Both the position numbers and the translations under genes were made by a program. From contig NZ_JBEPSM010000007.1 of the NCBI RefSeq assembly GCF_040548815.1, positions 1-22,319 of the forward strand: a DNA stretch of 22,319 nt, read 5' to 3'. Origin of the DNA: Kaistia defluvii (GTDB lineage Bacteria > Pseudomonadota > Alphaproteobacteria > Rhizobiales > Kaistiaceae). The notes under the pieces are model-generated. The model saw only the letters and a list, made by a program, of their open reading frames with translations. It was not told where the DNA came from and made no database searches. The first letter of the stretch is position 1. Each line of letters opens with the position of its first letter. Shown piece by piece: positions 6,484 through 15,227 of the stretch.

Positions 6484-7133
6484 CGAAGAAGCGCAGGAAG
6501 CGAGAAGATGCTTTGCCGATGTCGGATCTGTTCGATCTGCTCGTTCTGACCAAGCTGACGGAAGTGAGCAGCAATGCGGTCCCGCACGCGCCTCCTCCGT
6601 CGTCGGACGGGCCAGAGAAGCGAGCTCGGAAGCCCTTCAAAATCTTCCATCCGCAAAAGGCCAAGCAGCATCGCAACTATAGCCGCGCCCAAGTCATGAA
6701 GCTCTACAACGTCACCCGAAACACATTGACCAACTGGATCAACGAGGGATTGATCACGGTACCCGGCTCTCCGGTCTTGTTCCGTGGCGAGGACCTGAAC
6801 GCGTTTCATAAAGCTCGGCATGATGGTGCGCGGTGGAACTGTTCTCCCGGCGAATTCCTCTGCTTCCACTGCAAGAATGTTTCTACGCTGGTGGGCCAAG
6901 CGGCGGATATCCGCTGGGACAAAAAGTCCGCGGGGACCCTGTCTTGGCGCTGCCCCTCGCCCTCCTGCGGCAAGCCGAATGGGATCTTTCAGTCGCGCTC
7001 TCAGGTCCAGATTCTTGAAGAGCTGGGAGTCAACCTGACCTCCAGCGAAGACGACTACTCTCCTTCTCGCCGTCCCGGTGAGATTGTGCAAATTCCCATC
7101 AATTTGGAGGTCCTCCATGAACCCGTGGAATGA
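6480..7133 (+). CDS. HTH plus zinc-ribbon protein of the recombinase unit
   Basis: 217 residues with two recognisable parts. Residues about 67 to 112 form a MerR/excisionase-like helix-turn-helix (YSRAQVMKLYNVTRNTLTNW, then a wing and EDLNAFH). Residues about 128 to 163 form a putative zinc ribbon with C128-x-x-C131 and C158-x4-C163. The N-terminus is lysine/arginine-rich. The protein probably binds DNA as a regulator or recombination accessory factor. It starts by a four-base ATGA overlap with the upstream gene, and its last 17 bases overlap the start of the recombinase, so both are likely co-translated. No close named family comes to mind. Confidence 0.75.
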   Translation: MTKKRRKREDALPMSDLFDLLVLTKLTEVSSNAVPHAPPPSSDGPEKRARKPFKIFHPQKAKQHRNYSRAQVMKLYNVTRNTLTNWINEGLITVPGSPVLFRGEDLNAFHKARHDGARWNCSPGEFLCFHCKNVSTLVGQAADIRWDKKSAGTLSWRCPSPSCGKPNGIFQSRSQVQILEELGVNLTSSEDDYSPSRRPGEIVQIPINLEVLHEPVE

Positions 7134-8211
7134 GCGGCTTCGGCACGACTATATCGAGCACCTGAGCGACGCCAAGAAGCACGGCGACAAGACCATTGAT
7201 GCTGCCATGCGTCACCTGACCGAGCTTGAACGCTACATGGGTGGCAAGAACTTTGAGAGCCTCACCAAGTCGCAGGCCAAGGCATTCAACGATCATCTGC
7301 ACCAGCGCCCCTCCAAGGCGGGCGCCGACACGCTTTCGGACTCTTCCATCGTCCATACGTTGTCCGACCTGAAGGCGTTCTTTGACTGGCTCATTACATT
7401 CAAGAAGCTGAAGGTCGACTTGGAGGCGGTTGCCCGGCTTACGCCCTCTCCGCGTGTCGTGATTGGGCTCAAAACGCAGCCGGACAAGGCGCCACCCACC
7501 GCAGATAAGATCCGCCAGATGCTCGCTGCCATGGCCGATCAGACGGTGTTTCAGCGACGCAATCGGGCTCTGGTCGCTTTGATCTACCTTACCGGCATGC
7601 GCGTGGGCGCCGTGATCTCGCTGCGCTGCAAGCATGTGAAGCTTGCGGACCGTCAAATCCTTCAGAACGCACGAGAGGTGAACACGAAGTTCGGCAAGAA
7701 TATGCTCACGAGCTGGTTTCCGGTTGGGGAGGATATCCAGCAAATCGTAGTCGCTTGGGTCAGGGAGCGCCTCGAAGGCGGCGCTGACCCTGACGCTCCT
7801 CTGTTCCCGGCCCGGCCTCGCTTCCGGCTCCCTGGGGACGAAACGCGAGAGAAGGAGGCGTTCTGGAAAACCTCGCAACCGTTGCGCGAGGTCTTCCGGT
7901 CAGCCTGCCGGAGCGCCGACATTGACTACATCAATCCCCACGCTGTGCGCGATACGCTGATGCTGCTGGGCCTCGAGATCTGCGCAACCTGGGAGGAGCT
8001 TAAGGCATGGAGCCAGAACCTCGGTCACGAGAAACTGGACACATCGCTGGTTCATTACGGAAAGCTCGACACCAATCGCCAGAATACGCTCATGCAGGGC
8101 TTGGTGCGGACCGATCTGACGGTGCGCGACGAGCAGGAACTGCTCATGCTGTATCGACGCCTTCCGGCGAAGAAGCGAGCCTCGCTTCTGGATGTCCTGA
8201 CACTCGGTTAG
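7117..8211 (+). CDS. Tyrosine recombinase 2, last gene of the overlapping unit
   Basis: 364 residues from ATG 7117, which has GGAGG six bases upstream; a longer frame from 7078 lacks such a site. An N-terminal SAM-like core-binding domain (about 10-105) precedes a catalytic domain. The catalytic residues are Arg162 in LTGMRVGAVISL, His275-x-x-Arg278 in PHAVRDT, His304 in NLGHEKLDTS and Tyr314 in VHYGKL. The full set is present, so it should be active. It is unrelated in detail to the integrase at 2865. Placement as last gene of a coupled operon differs from an integrase beside its own attachment site. It may move the unit 5536-8211 or act on another target. A strong hairpin follows at 8264. 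Confidence 0.88.
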   Translation: MNPWNERLRHDYIEHLSDAKKHGDKTIDAAMRHLTELERYMGGKNFESLTKSQAKAFNDHLHQRPSKAGADTLSDSSIVHTLSDLKAFFDWLITFKKLKVDLEAVARLTPSPRVVIGLKTQPDKAPPTADKIRQMLAAMADQTVFQRRNRALVALIYLTGMRVGAVISLRCKHVKLADRQILQNAREVNTKFGKNMLTSWFPVGEDIQQIVVAWVRERLEGGADPDAPLFPARPRFRLPGDETREKEAFWKTSQPLREVFRSACRSADIDYINPHAVRDTLMLLGLEICATWEELKAWSQNLGHEKLDTSLVHYGKLDTNRQNTLMQGLVRTDLTVRDEQELLMLYRRLPAKKRASLLDVLTLG

Positions 8212-8263
8212 CTACTGGACGGCCTCACGCGACTTCGTGGGCGCCGAAGAGCACCAAGTAGAT

Positions 8264-8289
8264 CCAGCGCCCGCATTCGCGGGCGTTGG
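8264..8289. terminator. 11-bp hairpin ending the recombinase unit
   Basis: CCAGCGCCCGC (8264-8274) pairs with GCGGGCGTTGG (8279-8289) around the four-base loop ATTC, with one G-T wobble. It lies 52 bases after the recombinase stop and separates that unit from the convergent helicase gene. The tail GGGTTCT is only weakly T-rich. It could serve both directions. Confidence 0.65.
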
Positions 8290-8503
8290 GGTTCTATGGT
8301 CCAGAGGTAATGAAGGTCTAGACTGGCCGTCATCCCCTTGAGGGGCCCGGCCTAGTGAGCTGCTGCCGGTTTCTGTGACCAATGGCCGCTTTGCGCCCCC
8401 ATTTCGGTCGTTCGTCTCCATCTGCTTAATACCTGGAACCGGACGTTCCCCTTGGCTCTCAGGCATTGGACGCGGACTTCAACAGGCGCTCCTTCATCTT
8501 GCG

Positions 8504-11500
8504 CTAGTATGTACGGGTAACCTCGACAGCAGGCCCGGTCATGACTCTGAAATCGTGCCGATCGGGACGGGCGGTCAGCAATGCCGCAGAATAAGGCGAT
8601 TGGGCAACGGAATATCCTGCCGCGTCGATCCATTCGATCCCATCGGCTCTGACAATTGGGCGAACGTCATAGAATTCCCGTCGCCCATCCACATGCGTAA
8701 GCTGAGCTGCACTTCCCCTCACTATCTCGTCGGCATCTCTCTGTGCGGCAAGCGACCGCTGCCACGCCAGGAAGCGTTGCGGATCGATCCGCGTCTCCGC
8801 GTCGAGACGGAGCCCTTCCTGCACAAGCCACGATTCGAACTCGGGACGCCGGGCAACGGCTTCCTCTCGCGTTCGCGCCAGCCCTTGCGCAAGCGCGAAG
8901 GCGACGAATGGATCGAGCGTTCCCCAACGCAGCAGCTCGCGAAACCAGAAACCGACCCAAGGCAGGCCACTGGTTGCGCGCCAAGTATCAAGGGTTGGCG
9001 TTTCCAACGCACCGGCGTTCTGACCCCAAGCCTGTGCTACCGCTGCGCCGACCGCGACCCCAAGCTTGAACTCAACATTTTCAGTGACGAAGCGCTGCCA
9101 TGCGCGGAGGCTCTCGGCGTCCGGCGCAACAGCGCCTGGCAATTGCATCCACCAGCCAACCACGCCGCGCCAGTTCGCCAGAACCAGTTGGTCACCCACC
9201 GTGTCGCGAACCCGAAAGCCGATCCCGGGCTCAGCGCGCATCCGTTCGCCTAGCCGGACCAGCAAAGCGAAGCGCTGCTCACCCGTCCATGTCCCATACT
9301 CAGCCGCGGCCTGAAGCTCGGCGATCAGTTGGGGCGCGACCAGCTCGAACCGGCGACCGATATAGGGGGTGAACCCATATTGGTAGAGCCGTCTCCGTTG
9401 CTGGGGATCAGGGTAGAGCCGCTCGACAAATGCCCGCCCGCGCTTGATGAAACTAGCCTCCAGCCACGCCTCCTCGGCTGCGGCGACCCGGGCGAACGTG
9501 CGCTGCCAGAGGTCGCGCAGGAAGGCTTCGGTTCGCGCTCCATCGATGCCCACCAACTCAATTCGCGTCAGTTCCTCGCTGGCTGCGAGAAGAAACCCAT
9601 CTAGTTCGTCAAGGCTATCGCCAAGTTGGTCAGCGGTCGTTCGCGATGCGACACCGAGGTTTGCGCCAGCCGCTTCGGGCAGCGTCGCTTCCAGCCAAGC
9701 GAGGAATTGCTCCTTGGTCTGCAGCCCGAACTGCGCCGCGGCCTTCACCCAGATCGAACGCAGCAGCACGACCAACGGACTGTGGACGACTCCACCCGCA
9801 TCCTCGACCTGCAGCCGACCGAGAAGATTGTTATAATCCTGCGCCGCCCTTCGGATTTGATTCAGCTGCTCGTTGCGCTGACCAGCTGCCGTAGTCGAGG
9901 GAAACTCTGGCACTGCCACCAGTGTCATGCCCTCGATCGATTCAGCCGCGCCCGGCCGGCCGGCACGGCCCGCCAGGTTGCGAAATTCGGCGGTCGACAT
10001 TGGCACGACTATCGGCTGCTGTGTCTGCGGGTCGAAGCTACGCCGTTCGAGACTGGTCAGGAATATGATGTCGAACGGTAGGTTCACCCCTTCCGTCAGT
10101 GTGGCCGTCGCAAGCGTGACTGGGCAGATTCTGCGATCAATAAGATCCGTCATCAGCCGCCGGAGGCGCTGTGGCATCTGGCCATGGCTTGTCGCGATGC
10201 CGTGGTCGAGCAGCCGTATCTCGAACGACTCCTCACCGCAATAGTCGATACAGGCTGCACGGGTCTCCTGGAAACGCGTTTGTCCATCGGGGTCAGCCGG
10301 GGGCGCGAACGGAGGCACATTCTGCCAGCCCGGGAGATCGAAAGCCTCCGCATAGCGCTTCATCAGCCGCTCGGGCGACTGGGCCACGGATATCAGCACC
10401 CGCCGGCTACCCTCCAGCAGATGCAGCGCCGTCCAAAGCACATAGAGCTGATTGTAATGCGGCAGGCTGTTCCGGATGATCGGGGCGGGAAGCGGCATCA
10501 CGGGGATGCGTAGCGGAAGATAGACCGGAGTATCGCGCCCGCGAACGTAGAGAGTCTGCCCATTCATGATGTCGAGCACGGCTTCGGGCGCGCGTCGAGA
10601 ATCGACCCGCAGGCCGCCGATCAGCTGCCGACTACTGCGATAGCTGAGCCCAACGGGTGTTGCGTCCATCCGGCCTTCTATCCATTGGGCAACCGGCAGC
10701 GCCGCGCCGCCCGCCACCGCCGTCAACGCAATCCGCGCCATGTCGGGCTTGATTGCCAGCAAACGCGAAACCATCGCCTCCAGCCTCATCGCGCGACTAC
10801 TGTGAGAGGCTAGTGCTTCCTGCGCACCGGCGTCGCCCTCGCTGACGACCTGATGCGCCTCGTCGATGATGAGGAGCCGCAGCCGCTGGACAAGCAAATG
10901 GCCAACATAGCGCATCAGCGCCTCGGCTTTCTCGACGGTCGCGATCAACACCACGGGACGATCAGCGGTCAACCAATAGTCAGTAATACCCCAGTCCGCC
11001 CCGCCATAGAGGCCGGTCACGATCAGATCGTTTCCCAGCTCAGCCGTCAGTTTTGCTTCCACTTCGCTCGCCAAGGCCCGCGATGGCACGAGATACAGCG
11101 CCAGCGGCGCTTGTCCCGGCGGGGCATCGACGAGAAGGAGCTCCTTCACGATCGCCATATTCGCGACGAGCGTCTTTCCCGACCCAGTCGGCGTGCAGAG
11201 TGCAAAGCTGTCGCTCGCGATCAGACGCTCAAGACCTTGGACCTGCGACGACCACAGCACGCCGCGTCCTCGAGCGAACTGCTCACGAGCGAATCGCCAC
11301 ATGCGGGGCTGTAGCTCGGGCGTCCGCTCGGCGAGCCGTGCCACGCGGCTATGGAGGCTGTTGGCCGCAAAGCGTCCTGCGGTCGCCTCAATAAGGTTGA
11401 TCAGAATCCAAAGTTCATCACTGGAGAGGCGGGTTGCCAGCGCGCTGAGGCCTGATAATTTGTCAATCGCCTGCTTGAGCCTGCCATCATTGCCACGGCG

Positions 11501-12205
11501 GAGGCTGTCGCCGATGAGACCAACGGCCCGCACCAATTCGACCACGACATACCAGCCAATTTTGCTTTCGCCGCGGGGGGCTCCGCCGGCGGCTAGATCG
11601 CCCACTGCGAAGTCAGCAAGGGGATCATCCTCGGCAGGATCATCTGTCTCGACGTCCGCCTCATCCTCAGCAGCTAGCAACGGCCCCGAACCATCGCGGC
11701 CAGTGAGCGCCGCGTTGTCGCTCCAAAAGGCCGAGACTCGCGCAAGCAGACGCTCGAAATCTGCACCAAGGAAGGCCGCGAAGATCTCGGCAACGCCGCC
11801 GCCGTAGCGACCCTGGCGCAATAGGCTGGTCGCCATCGCCGGCAACCCGGCCAGCTGGTACGCGCCCGCTGCAAGTAGGCCGACAGGCACATCGCGCGTC
11901 ACCGGATCGGAGGATCGTGCGAGCCATTCAAGCAACTCGGCCGCGCGACGATAGCAGCTGAGAGATTCCGGCGAGCCCTCGCCATCAATTTCGCGGAAGA
12001 TGCCGGCTCCATGCAGCAGCCGCCGCGCATCCTCAAACTGTTCGTGCGATTCTCGCGGTCCCCACGCGATCGGAGGCACTTGCCACGAGGTTTGCAGGCT
12101 TCGGACGAACAAACGCGCCTGGGCAGGCGTCAGCTCGTTCTCCGCAGCGCGCTCGAAGCGGATGTTCATTGCAAGGGCGCGCCGCTGTTCGTCGAGCCGC
12201 GCCAT
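8504..12205 (-). CDS. Ski2-like DEAD/DEAH helicase, HamB/AbpB-like defence protein
   Basis: A 1233-residue superfamily 2 helicase. The first ~320 residues are helical with an acidic stretch (about 178-198). The motor follows: Walker A CTPTGSGKT (337-345), DEAH in LLIIDEAHQV (448-451), motif V-type TATLTEGVNLP (700-710) and LAGRAGRPG (744-752), the last two typical of the Ski2 branch. About 480 residues of C-terminal extension have no domain I can name. It starts at the ATG in TGATG, sharing one base with the stop of the nuclease gene upstream, so both are made together. A nuclease plus a large helicase in this order and coupling resembles Hachiman (HamA-HamB) and AbpA-AbpB, where the helicase is thought to sense aberrant DNA and release the nuclease. 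Assignment to one of these is inference. Confidence 0.8.
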   Translation of the reverse strand: MARLDEQRRALAMNIRFERAAENELTPAQARLFVRSLQTSWQVPPIAWGPRESHEQFEDARRLLHGAGIFREIDGEGSPESLSCYRRAAELLEWLARSSDPVTRDVPVGLLAAGAYQLAGLPAMATSLLRQGRYGGGVAEIFAAFLGADFERLLARVSAFWSDNAALTGRDGSGPLLAAEDEADVETDDPAEDDPLADFAVGDLAAGGAPRGESKIGWYVVVELVRAVGLIGDSLRRGNDGRLKQAIDKLSGLSALATRLSSDELWILINLIEATAGRFAANSLHSRVARLAERTPELQPRMWRFAREQFARGRGVLWSSQVQGLERLIASDSFALCTPTGSGKTLVANMAIVKELLLVDAPPGQAPLALYLVPSRALASEVEAKLTAELGNDLIVTGLYGGADWGITDYWLTADRPVVLIATVEKAEALMRYVGHLLVQRLRLLIIDEAHQVVSEGDAGAQEALASHSSRAMRLEAMVSRLLAIKPDMARIALTAVAGGAALPVAQWIEGRMDATPVGLSYRSSRQLIGGLRVDSRRAPEAVLDIMNGQTLYVRGRDTPVYLPLRIPVMPLPAPIIRNSLPHYNQLYVLWTALHLLEGSRRVLISVAQSPERLMKRYAEAFDLPGWQNVPPFAPPADPDGQTRFQETRAACIDYCGEESFEIRLLDHGIATSHGQMPQRLRRLMTDLIDRRICPVTLATATLTEGVNLPFDIIFLTSLERRSFDPQTQQPIVVPMSTAEFRNLAGRAGRPGAAESIEGMTLVAVPEFPSTTAAGQRNEQLNQIRRAAQDYNNLLGRLQVEDAGGVVHSPLVVLLRSIWVKAAAQFGLQTKEQFLAWLEATLPEAAGANLGVASRTTADQLGDSLDELDGFLLAASEELTRIELVGIDGARTEAFLRDLWQRTFARVAAAEEAWLEASFIKRGRAFVERLYPDPQQRRRLYQYGFTPYIGRRFELVAPQLIAELQAAAEYGTWTGEQRFALLVRLGERMRAEPGIGFRVRDTVGDQLVLANWRGVVGWWMQLPGAVAPDAESLRAWQRFVTENVEFKLGVAVGAAVAQAWGQNAGALETPTLDTWRATSGLPWVGFWFRELLRWGTLDPFVAFALAQGLARTREEAVARRPEFESWLVQEGLRLDAETRIDPQRFLAWQRSLAAQRDADEIVRGSAAQLTHVDGRREFYDVRPIVRADGIEWIDAAGYSVAQSPYSAALLTARPDRHDFRVMTGPAVEVTRTY

Positions 12206-13164
12206 CAGGGATTAACCCATAGCGATTGATAGAGCCGTTCGATGAGATCGACCCCACCTTCGACAACCAGTTCTACGACTTGGAGCGGCCGACCTGCGGT
12301 GTATTCCGCTGGCGGGACGACGCCCGGCAAATAGGTGTCCCCGGGATTTCGTCGAGCGGCCTTGTTCCCCGCCACAAAGATCAGATCGGTTCGCGGAAGC
12401 GGGGCAGCGCCGATCAGCAGAGCGCGATCGAGCGAGACAATCGCCTCAGCATATTGCTCGCGCGCCTTCTCGCACAGCAAGCGATGCATCTGTTCCAAGC
12501 CTTGCGGCGCCAGCAGACCACGATTCAGCTCATTCCAGACGCCATCGTTGGCACGGACCCGAGCGCCCGGAGGCCCGGTCCAACTTCCGAGCATCATCTC
12601 GTCCATCACGCTTGGCGTAAGCGAAGCGCGCCATTTCGCTTCGCCGGCGATAAACCGCACCACTTGGCCGGTGGCCGGATCGATTCCGAGCGCGATGAAG
12701 TCGTTGCCATGACGGCCGGAGATTTCCCGGACGCGCGCCGGATCCCGCGCCAGATCGAAAATGTAGGCTTCTACCTCCGCGTGGTAGCGGAATAGGAAGA
12801 TCGGAATCGACCATTGGTGGCCGCCGACGAACTGGTAGGCTTGGGTCATGAGCCCGGCCATCACCTCTCCGAACAGCCCTTTCTTGGCCGTGGCGGGCAG
12901 ACAATTTGGATATTGCGCGTTGCCACCCGGGCCGTCGGCATCGGGATGCAGGTCGATCCGGGCGGCACGGTGAAACACGTCACGCGCGTCGAAGTGCGCA
13001 GACTCGAAATAGGGCCGCAACTCGGCTACGACATCATCGTCGATCGGCACCGCCTGCTCGAACAGCAGATGTCCGTAATTGCCATTCACCCGGGCAGCTC
13101 CACGCAGCCAACGGTTGAGGAGCGGTATTGGCGGGGGGCAGTTATGAAGCATCTGTGTTGGCAC
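12205..13164 (-). CDS. HamA/AbpA-like PD-(D/E)XK nuclease
   Basis: 319 residues from a GTG start at 13164; a stop codon lies directly upstream, so no longer start exists, and ATG 13152 is the alternative. The centre has a PD-(D/E)XK arrangement: Glu100 in GLFGEVMAGLM, Asp155 in RHGNDFIALGID, and Glu175-Ala-Lys177 in FIAGEAKWR. This spacing and its position upstream of a Ski2-like helicase fit the effector nucleases of Hachiman/AbpAB defence (DUF1837 fold). In known systems the nuclease is held inactive by the helicase until phage DNA is processed. Sequence similarity to characterised HamA could not be tested. The TGA overlaps the helicase ATG. Alternative: a nuclease of a related but unnamed two-gene system. 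Confidence 0.65.
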   Translation of the reverse strand: MPTQMLHNCPPPIPLLNRWLRGAARVNGNYGHLLFEQAVPIDDDVVAELRPYFESAHFDARDVFHRAARIDLHPDADGPGGNAQYPNCLPATAKKGLFGEVMAGLMTQAYQFVGGHQWSIPIFLFRYHAEVEAYIFDLARDPARVREISGRHGNDFIALGIDPATGQVVRFIAGEAKWRASLTPSVMDEMMLGSWTGPPGARVRANDGVWNELNRGLLAPQGLEQMHRLLCEKAREQYAEAIVSLDRALLIGAAPLPRTDLIFVAGNKAARRNPGDTYLPGVVPPAEYTAGRPLQVVELVVEGGVDLIERLYQSLWVNP

Positions 13165-13432
13165 TCACCAGATTGAGTTATGCGCGATGTTCAGAGTCTT
13201 GTCTTCGCCTGTGCGCGACGCTTGATTATTTTTCGCCTCAAAAACGATCAAAGGGTTCATAGCCAAGCTCTCTTATCTGATGCCGGTGCCGACGACCGAT
13301 ATGTTACGCGCATGTTGCGAGGGTTTCGCGCACGTCGCTGAGGCCAGAAGCGCTGGCCACTCTTGCTACTGAATTGCATGCGAGCCTGCAGCTCGCCAAA
13401 TTAGTCTGCAGCAAAAGTGACTGGGCGAATCG
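13165..13432. promoter_or_regulatory. Divergent intergenic region between the two nuclease loci
   Basis: About 270 bases between the minus-strand nuclease-helicase pair and the plus-strand nuclease gene. It must hold both promoters. I see a hairpin GGCCAG-AAGCG-CTGGCC (about 13342-13358) and A/T-rich patches near 13230 and 13265, but no clear -35/-10 pair. Confidence 0.4.
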
Positions 13433-14327
13433 ATGGCGCAACTAACAACCACTGAGATGGCGTTGATTGACAACATCTTCGGGATGTACGGGGGCTACGT
13501 GCTGGACTTCAGCAACGACCGGTTCGCGGCGATTCTTCAATCGTGATCTCCAAATCGACATTTACCACGACCGCTACGCAATACATGGAACGTCCAAGGG
13601 GAAACACCTCCGTGCCTTCCTCGAGATTGCGCCCAACGCCGAGGTCGTGCGAACGGTCACGGCCCTGTGGGAGTATCGCGAAGCGGGCATGCTTGACCGT
13701 GGCCAGGCCGAGACCGTGCAAAATGTCCGGCAGCGCCTGGGCAACCTCCTTGTCAAACTTGGGGGCAAACCACTGCCAACCGATCCGAACGCCGCGCCAC
13801 CGCCACCGCCGATGCCGCTGCGGAAGGGGCCGAGCGATGCCCTAATCGCATCGATGGAGCAGGAATTCCTGGCGATGACTGCGATGGAAGAGACGCCGCA
13901 GAGGCGGGGCTACGCGTTCGAGCGCTTTCTCAAACGCTGGTGCGACACATGGGGCTTGGATGCCAACGCCTCTTTCCGCACTGTTGGAGAGCAGATCGAC
14001 GGCTCGTTCCAGCATGACAGCAGTACCTATCTGGTCGAGGCAAAGTGGCAGACACGCCCGGTCGATGCCGCAATGCTACATGGCTTTCAAGGGAAACTGC
14101 TTGAGCGCCCGGATTGGACAAGGGGCCTCTACGTCTCATATGGCGGCTTCTCGGGCGAGAGCTTCGACGCCTTCACCGCACGCCGCTTGATCATGATGGA
14201 CGGTACAGACATCTACCACGCACTCAATCGGCGGCTCGACTTAGGGGAGATCATCCGTAAAAAGGCGCGCCATCACTCTGAGCGACGACAGCCGTTCGGC
14301 CGGGTGACTGACCTGTTCCGGGCGTGA
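13433..14327 (+). pseudogene. Restriction-endonuclease-like gene with one frameshift
   Basis: Two frames together make one protein. The first starts at ATG 13433 and reads to GYVLDFSNDRFAA, then hits TGA at 13544. The second, one base on, continues with FFNRDLQIDIYHD and GTSKGKHLRAFL to 14327. Joined, they give an N-terminal domain typical of some restriction-like nucleases (YVLDFS...FF...DI...GTSKGKRLR), a proline-rich linker, and a nuclease domain. That domain has Glu in GYAFERFL (about 13922), Asp in EQIDGS (about 14000) and Glu-Ala-Lys in VEAKWQ (about 14040), a PD-(D/E)XK core. The shift lies at about 13526-13533. The rest is intact and uninterrupted, so this may be recent, phase-variable or an assembly error. 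Location beside the HamAB-like pair suggests a defence role. Confidence 0.75.
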
Positions 14328-14713
14328 GGTGATAAGGTGAAACTGTTTGCCACGCGCGTAGGGGCATTGGCTTGTCCGAATGCGGCTCTCCACCATGAAG
14401 GGGCACGTCTATCGACTGCACCGGCTCGCGTACCGACGCGATTGCGTAGTGTTGGTAGATACGCAGACGGATCGCAATGTCATGGAGCGCGCCCCCTGCG
14501 GATGACGATGCATGTCACGTGTGACGCTTGGCACCCCGCACTTCCAAGATCCCCTTTTGGGATCGACAGCGGAAGGACCGCTTGAGATGATCTCCTCTTG
14601 TTAGCTGTCGGTCTGCTTCCGGCCCCGAACCTGCCGGGCGGAACCCCGCCCCTATGTCGGTCGCTGAAATCGGCTTCGACATTTTCTGAAAGCGCACGTT
14701 TGGAACCGTTCGG
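14328..14713. other. Intergenic region with small hairpins
   Basis: About 385 bases between two convergent genes with no supported gene. GATCCC-CTTTT-GGGATC (14548-14564) and GGGCGG-AACC-CCGCCC (14636-14651) can form hairpins that may end transcription from either side. A minus-strand frame of 60 codons (14697-14515) has no ribosome binding site or recognisable product. Confidence 0.45.
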
Positions 14714-15163
14714 TCAGGGTAGATGGTCGAGTTCGACCAGACCGATCGAAACCTCGCGCGCCAGCCCGATCAGCGCGGCGACGAAGAAAATCAGGGCTGC
14801 GACAAACAACATCGCTGCGCCCACCTCATGGTCGCGATTGAAAAAGGCGGCGATAAAACTCCAGACGATCAGCAGCGTGGTGCTGATAGCGCTGGCAATG
14901 GCGAGTGATATCGAGCGTTGCAGCAACTTGGCACGCACCTTCAATCGCGGAATGTCGGTCTTGAGCGGCAAGCGATCATCGTCGGGATCACGGATGCCGT
15001 GAATCGAGCGACTGCGCTCGATGATCACGTTGAGACGCGCGACGAGCAGGCCGACGAACGAGCCGGTCGCACCGAGCAGGAAGGCCGGGGCGGTGGCATG
15101 CAGCATAACCTGGGACAGCTGCGACAGTGTCGGCGTATCTTCAATCATCATTCGCCAAACCAT
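14714..15163 (-). CDS. DUF2721 membrane protein
   Basis: About 145-150 residues with the DUF2721 layout. A short polar N-terminus (EDTPTLSQLSQVMLHATAP) leads into a first membrane helix (FLLGATGSFVGLLVARL), then a cytoplasmic stretch rich in Arg and Asp (NVIIERSRSIHGI onward). Two further hydrophobic helices follow (from about SLAIASAISTTLLIVW and AAMLFVAALIFFVAAL) and the end is acidic. The function of DUF2721 is unknown. Possible starts are GTG 15172, ATG 15163, 15151 and 15148; related proteins begin MIE-x-TP, which favours 15148, but no site has a strong ribosome binding sequence. The upstream HdeA-like gene is on the same strand, with a gap of about 65 bases. Confidence 0.8.
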   Translation of the reverse strand: MVWRMMIEDTPTLSQLSQVMLHATAPAFLLGATGSFVGLLVARLNVIIERSRSIHGIRDPDDDRLPLKTDIPRLKVRAKLLQRSISLAIASAISTTLLIVWSFIAAFFNRDHEVGAAMLFVAALIFFVAALIGLAREVSIGLVELDHLP

Positions 15164-15227
15164 TAAAAACACTTGCCTGAACCGGAGGGCGCCGGCTTTT
15201 AACCGCCTTGGCGCCCTCCAGACGCAT

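Noticed and set aside
6123..7118. 331-codon minus-strand frame opposite the DUF1376-like and HTH genes
   Set aside because: It spans two overlapping plus-strand genes with recognisable motifs and shows none of its own.
7099..7878. 259-codon minus-strand frame opposite recombinase 2
   Set aside because: Antisense to a recombinase with a complete catalytic set; no motif.
8290..8503. Possible gene or attachment site between the recombinase terminator and the helicase stop
   Set aside because: No copy of the tRNA-Arg tail and no protein-like frame; nothing supportable.
8375..9253. 292-codon plus-strand frame at the end of the helicase gene
   Set aside because: Mostly antisense to the helicase C-terminus; no ribosome binding site or motif.
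14515..14697. 60-codon minus-strand frame after the DUF2721 gene
   Set aside because: No ribosome binding site, no family, and it spans two hairpins; more likely intergenic.
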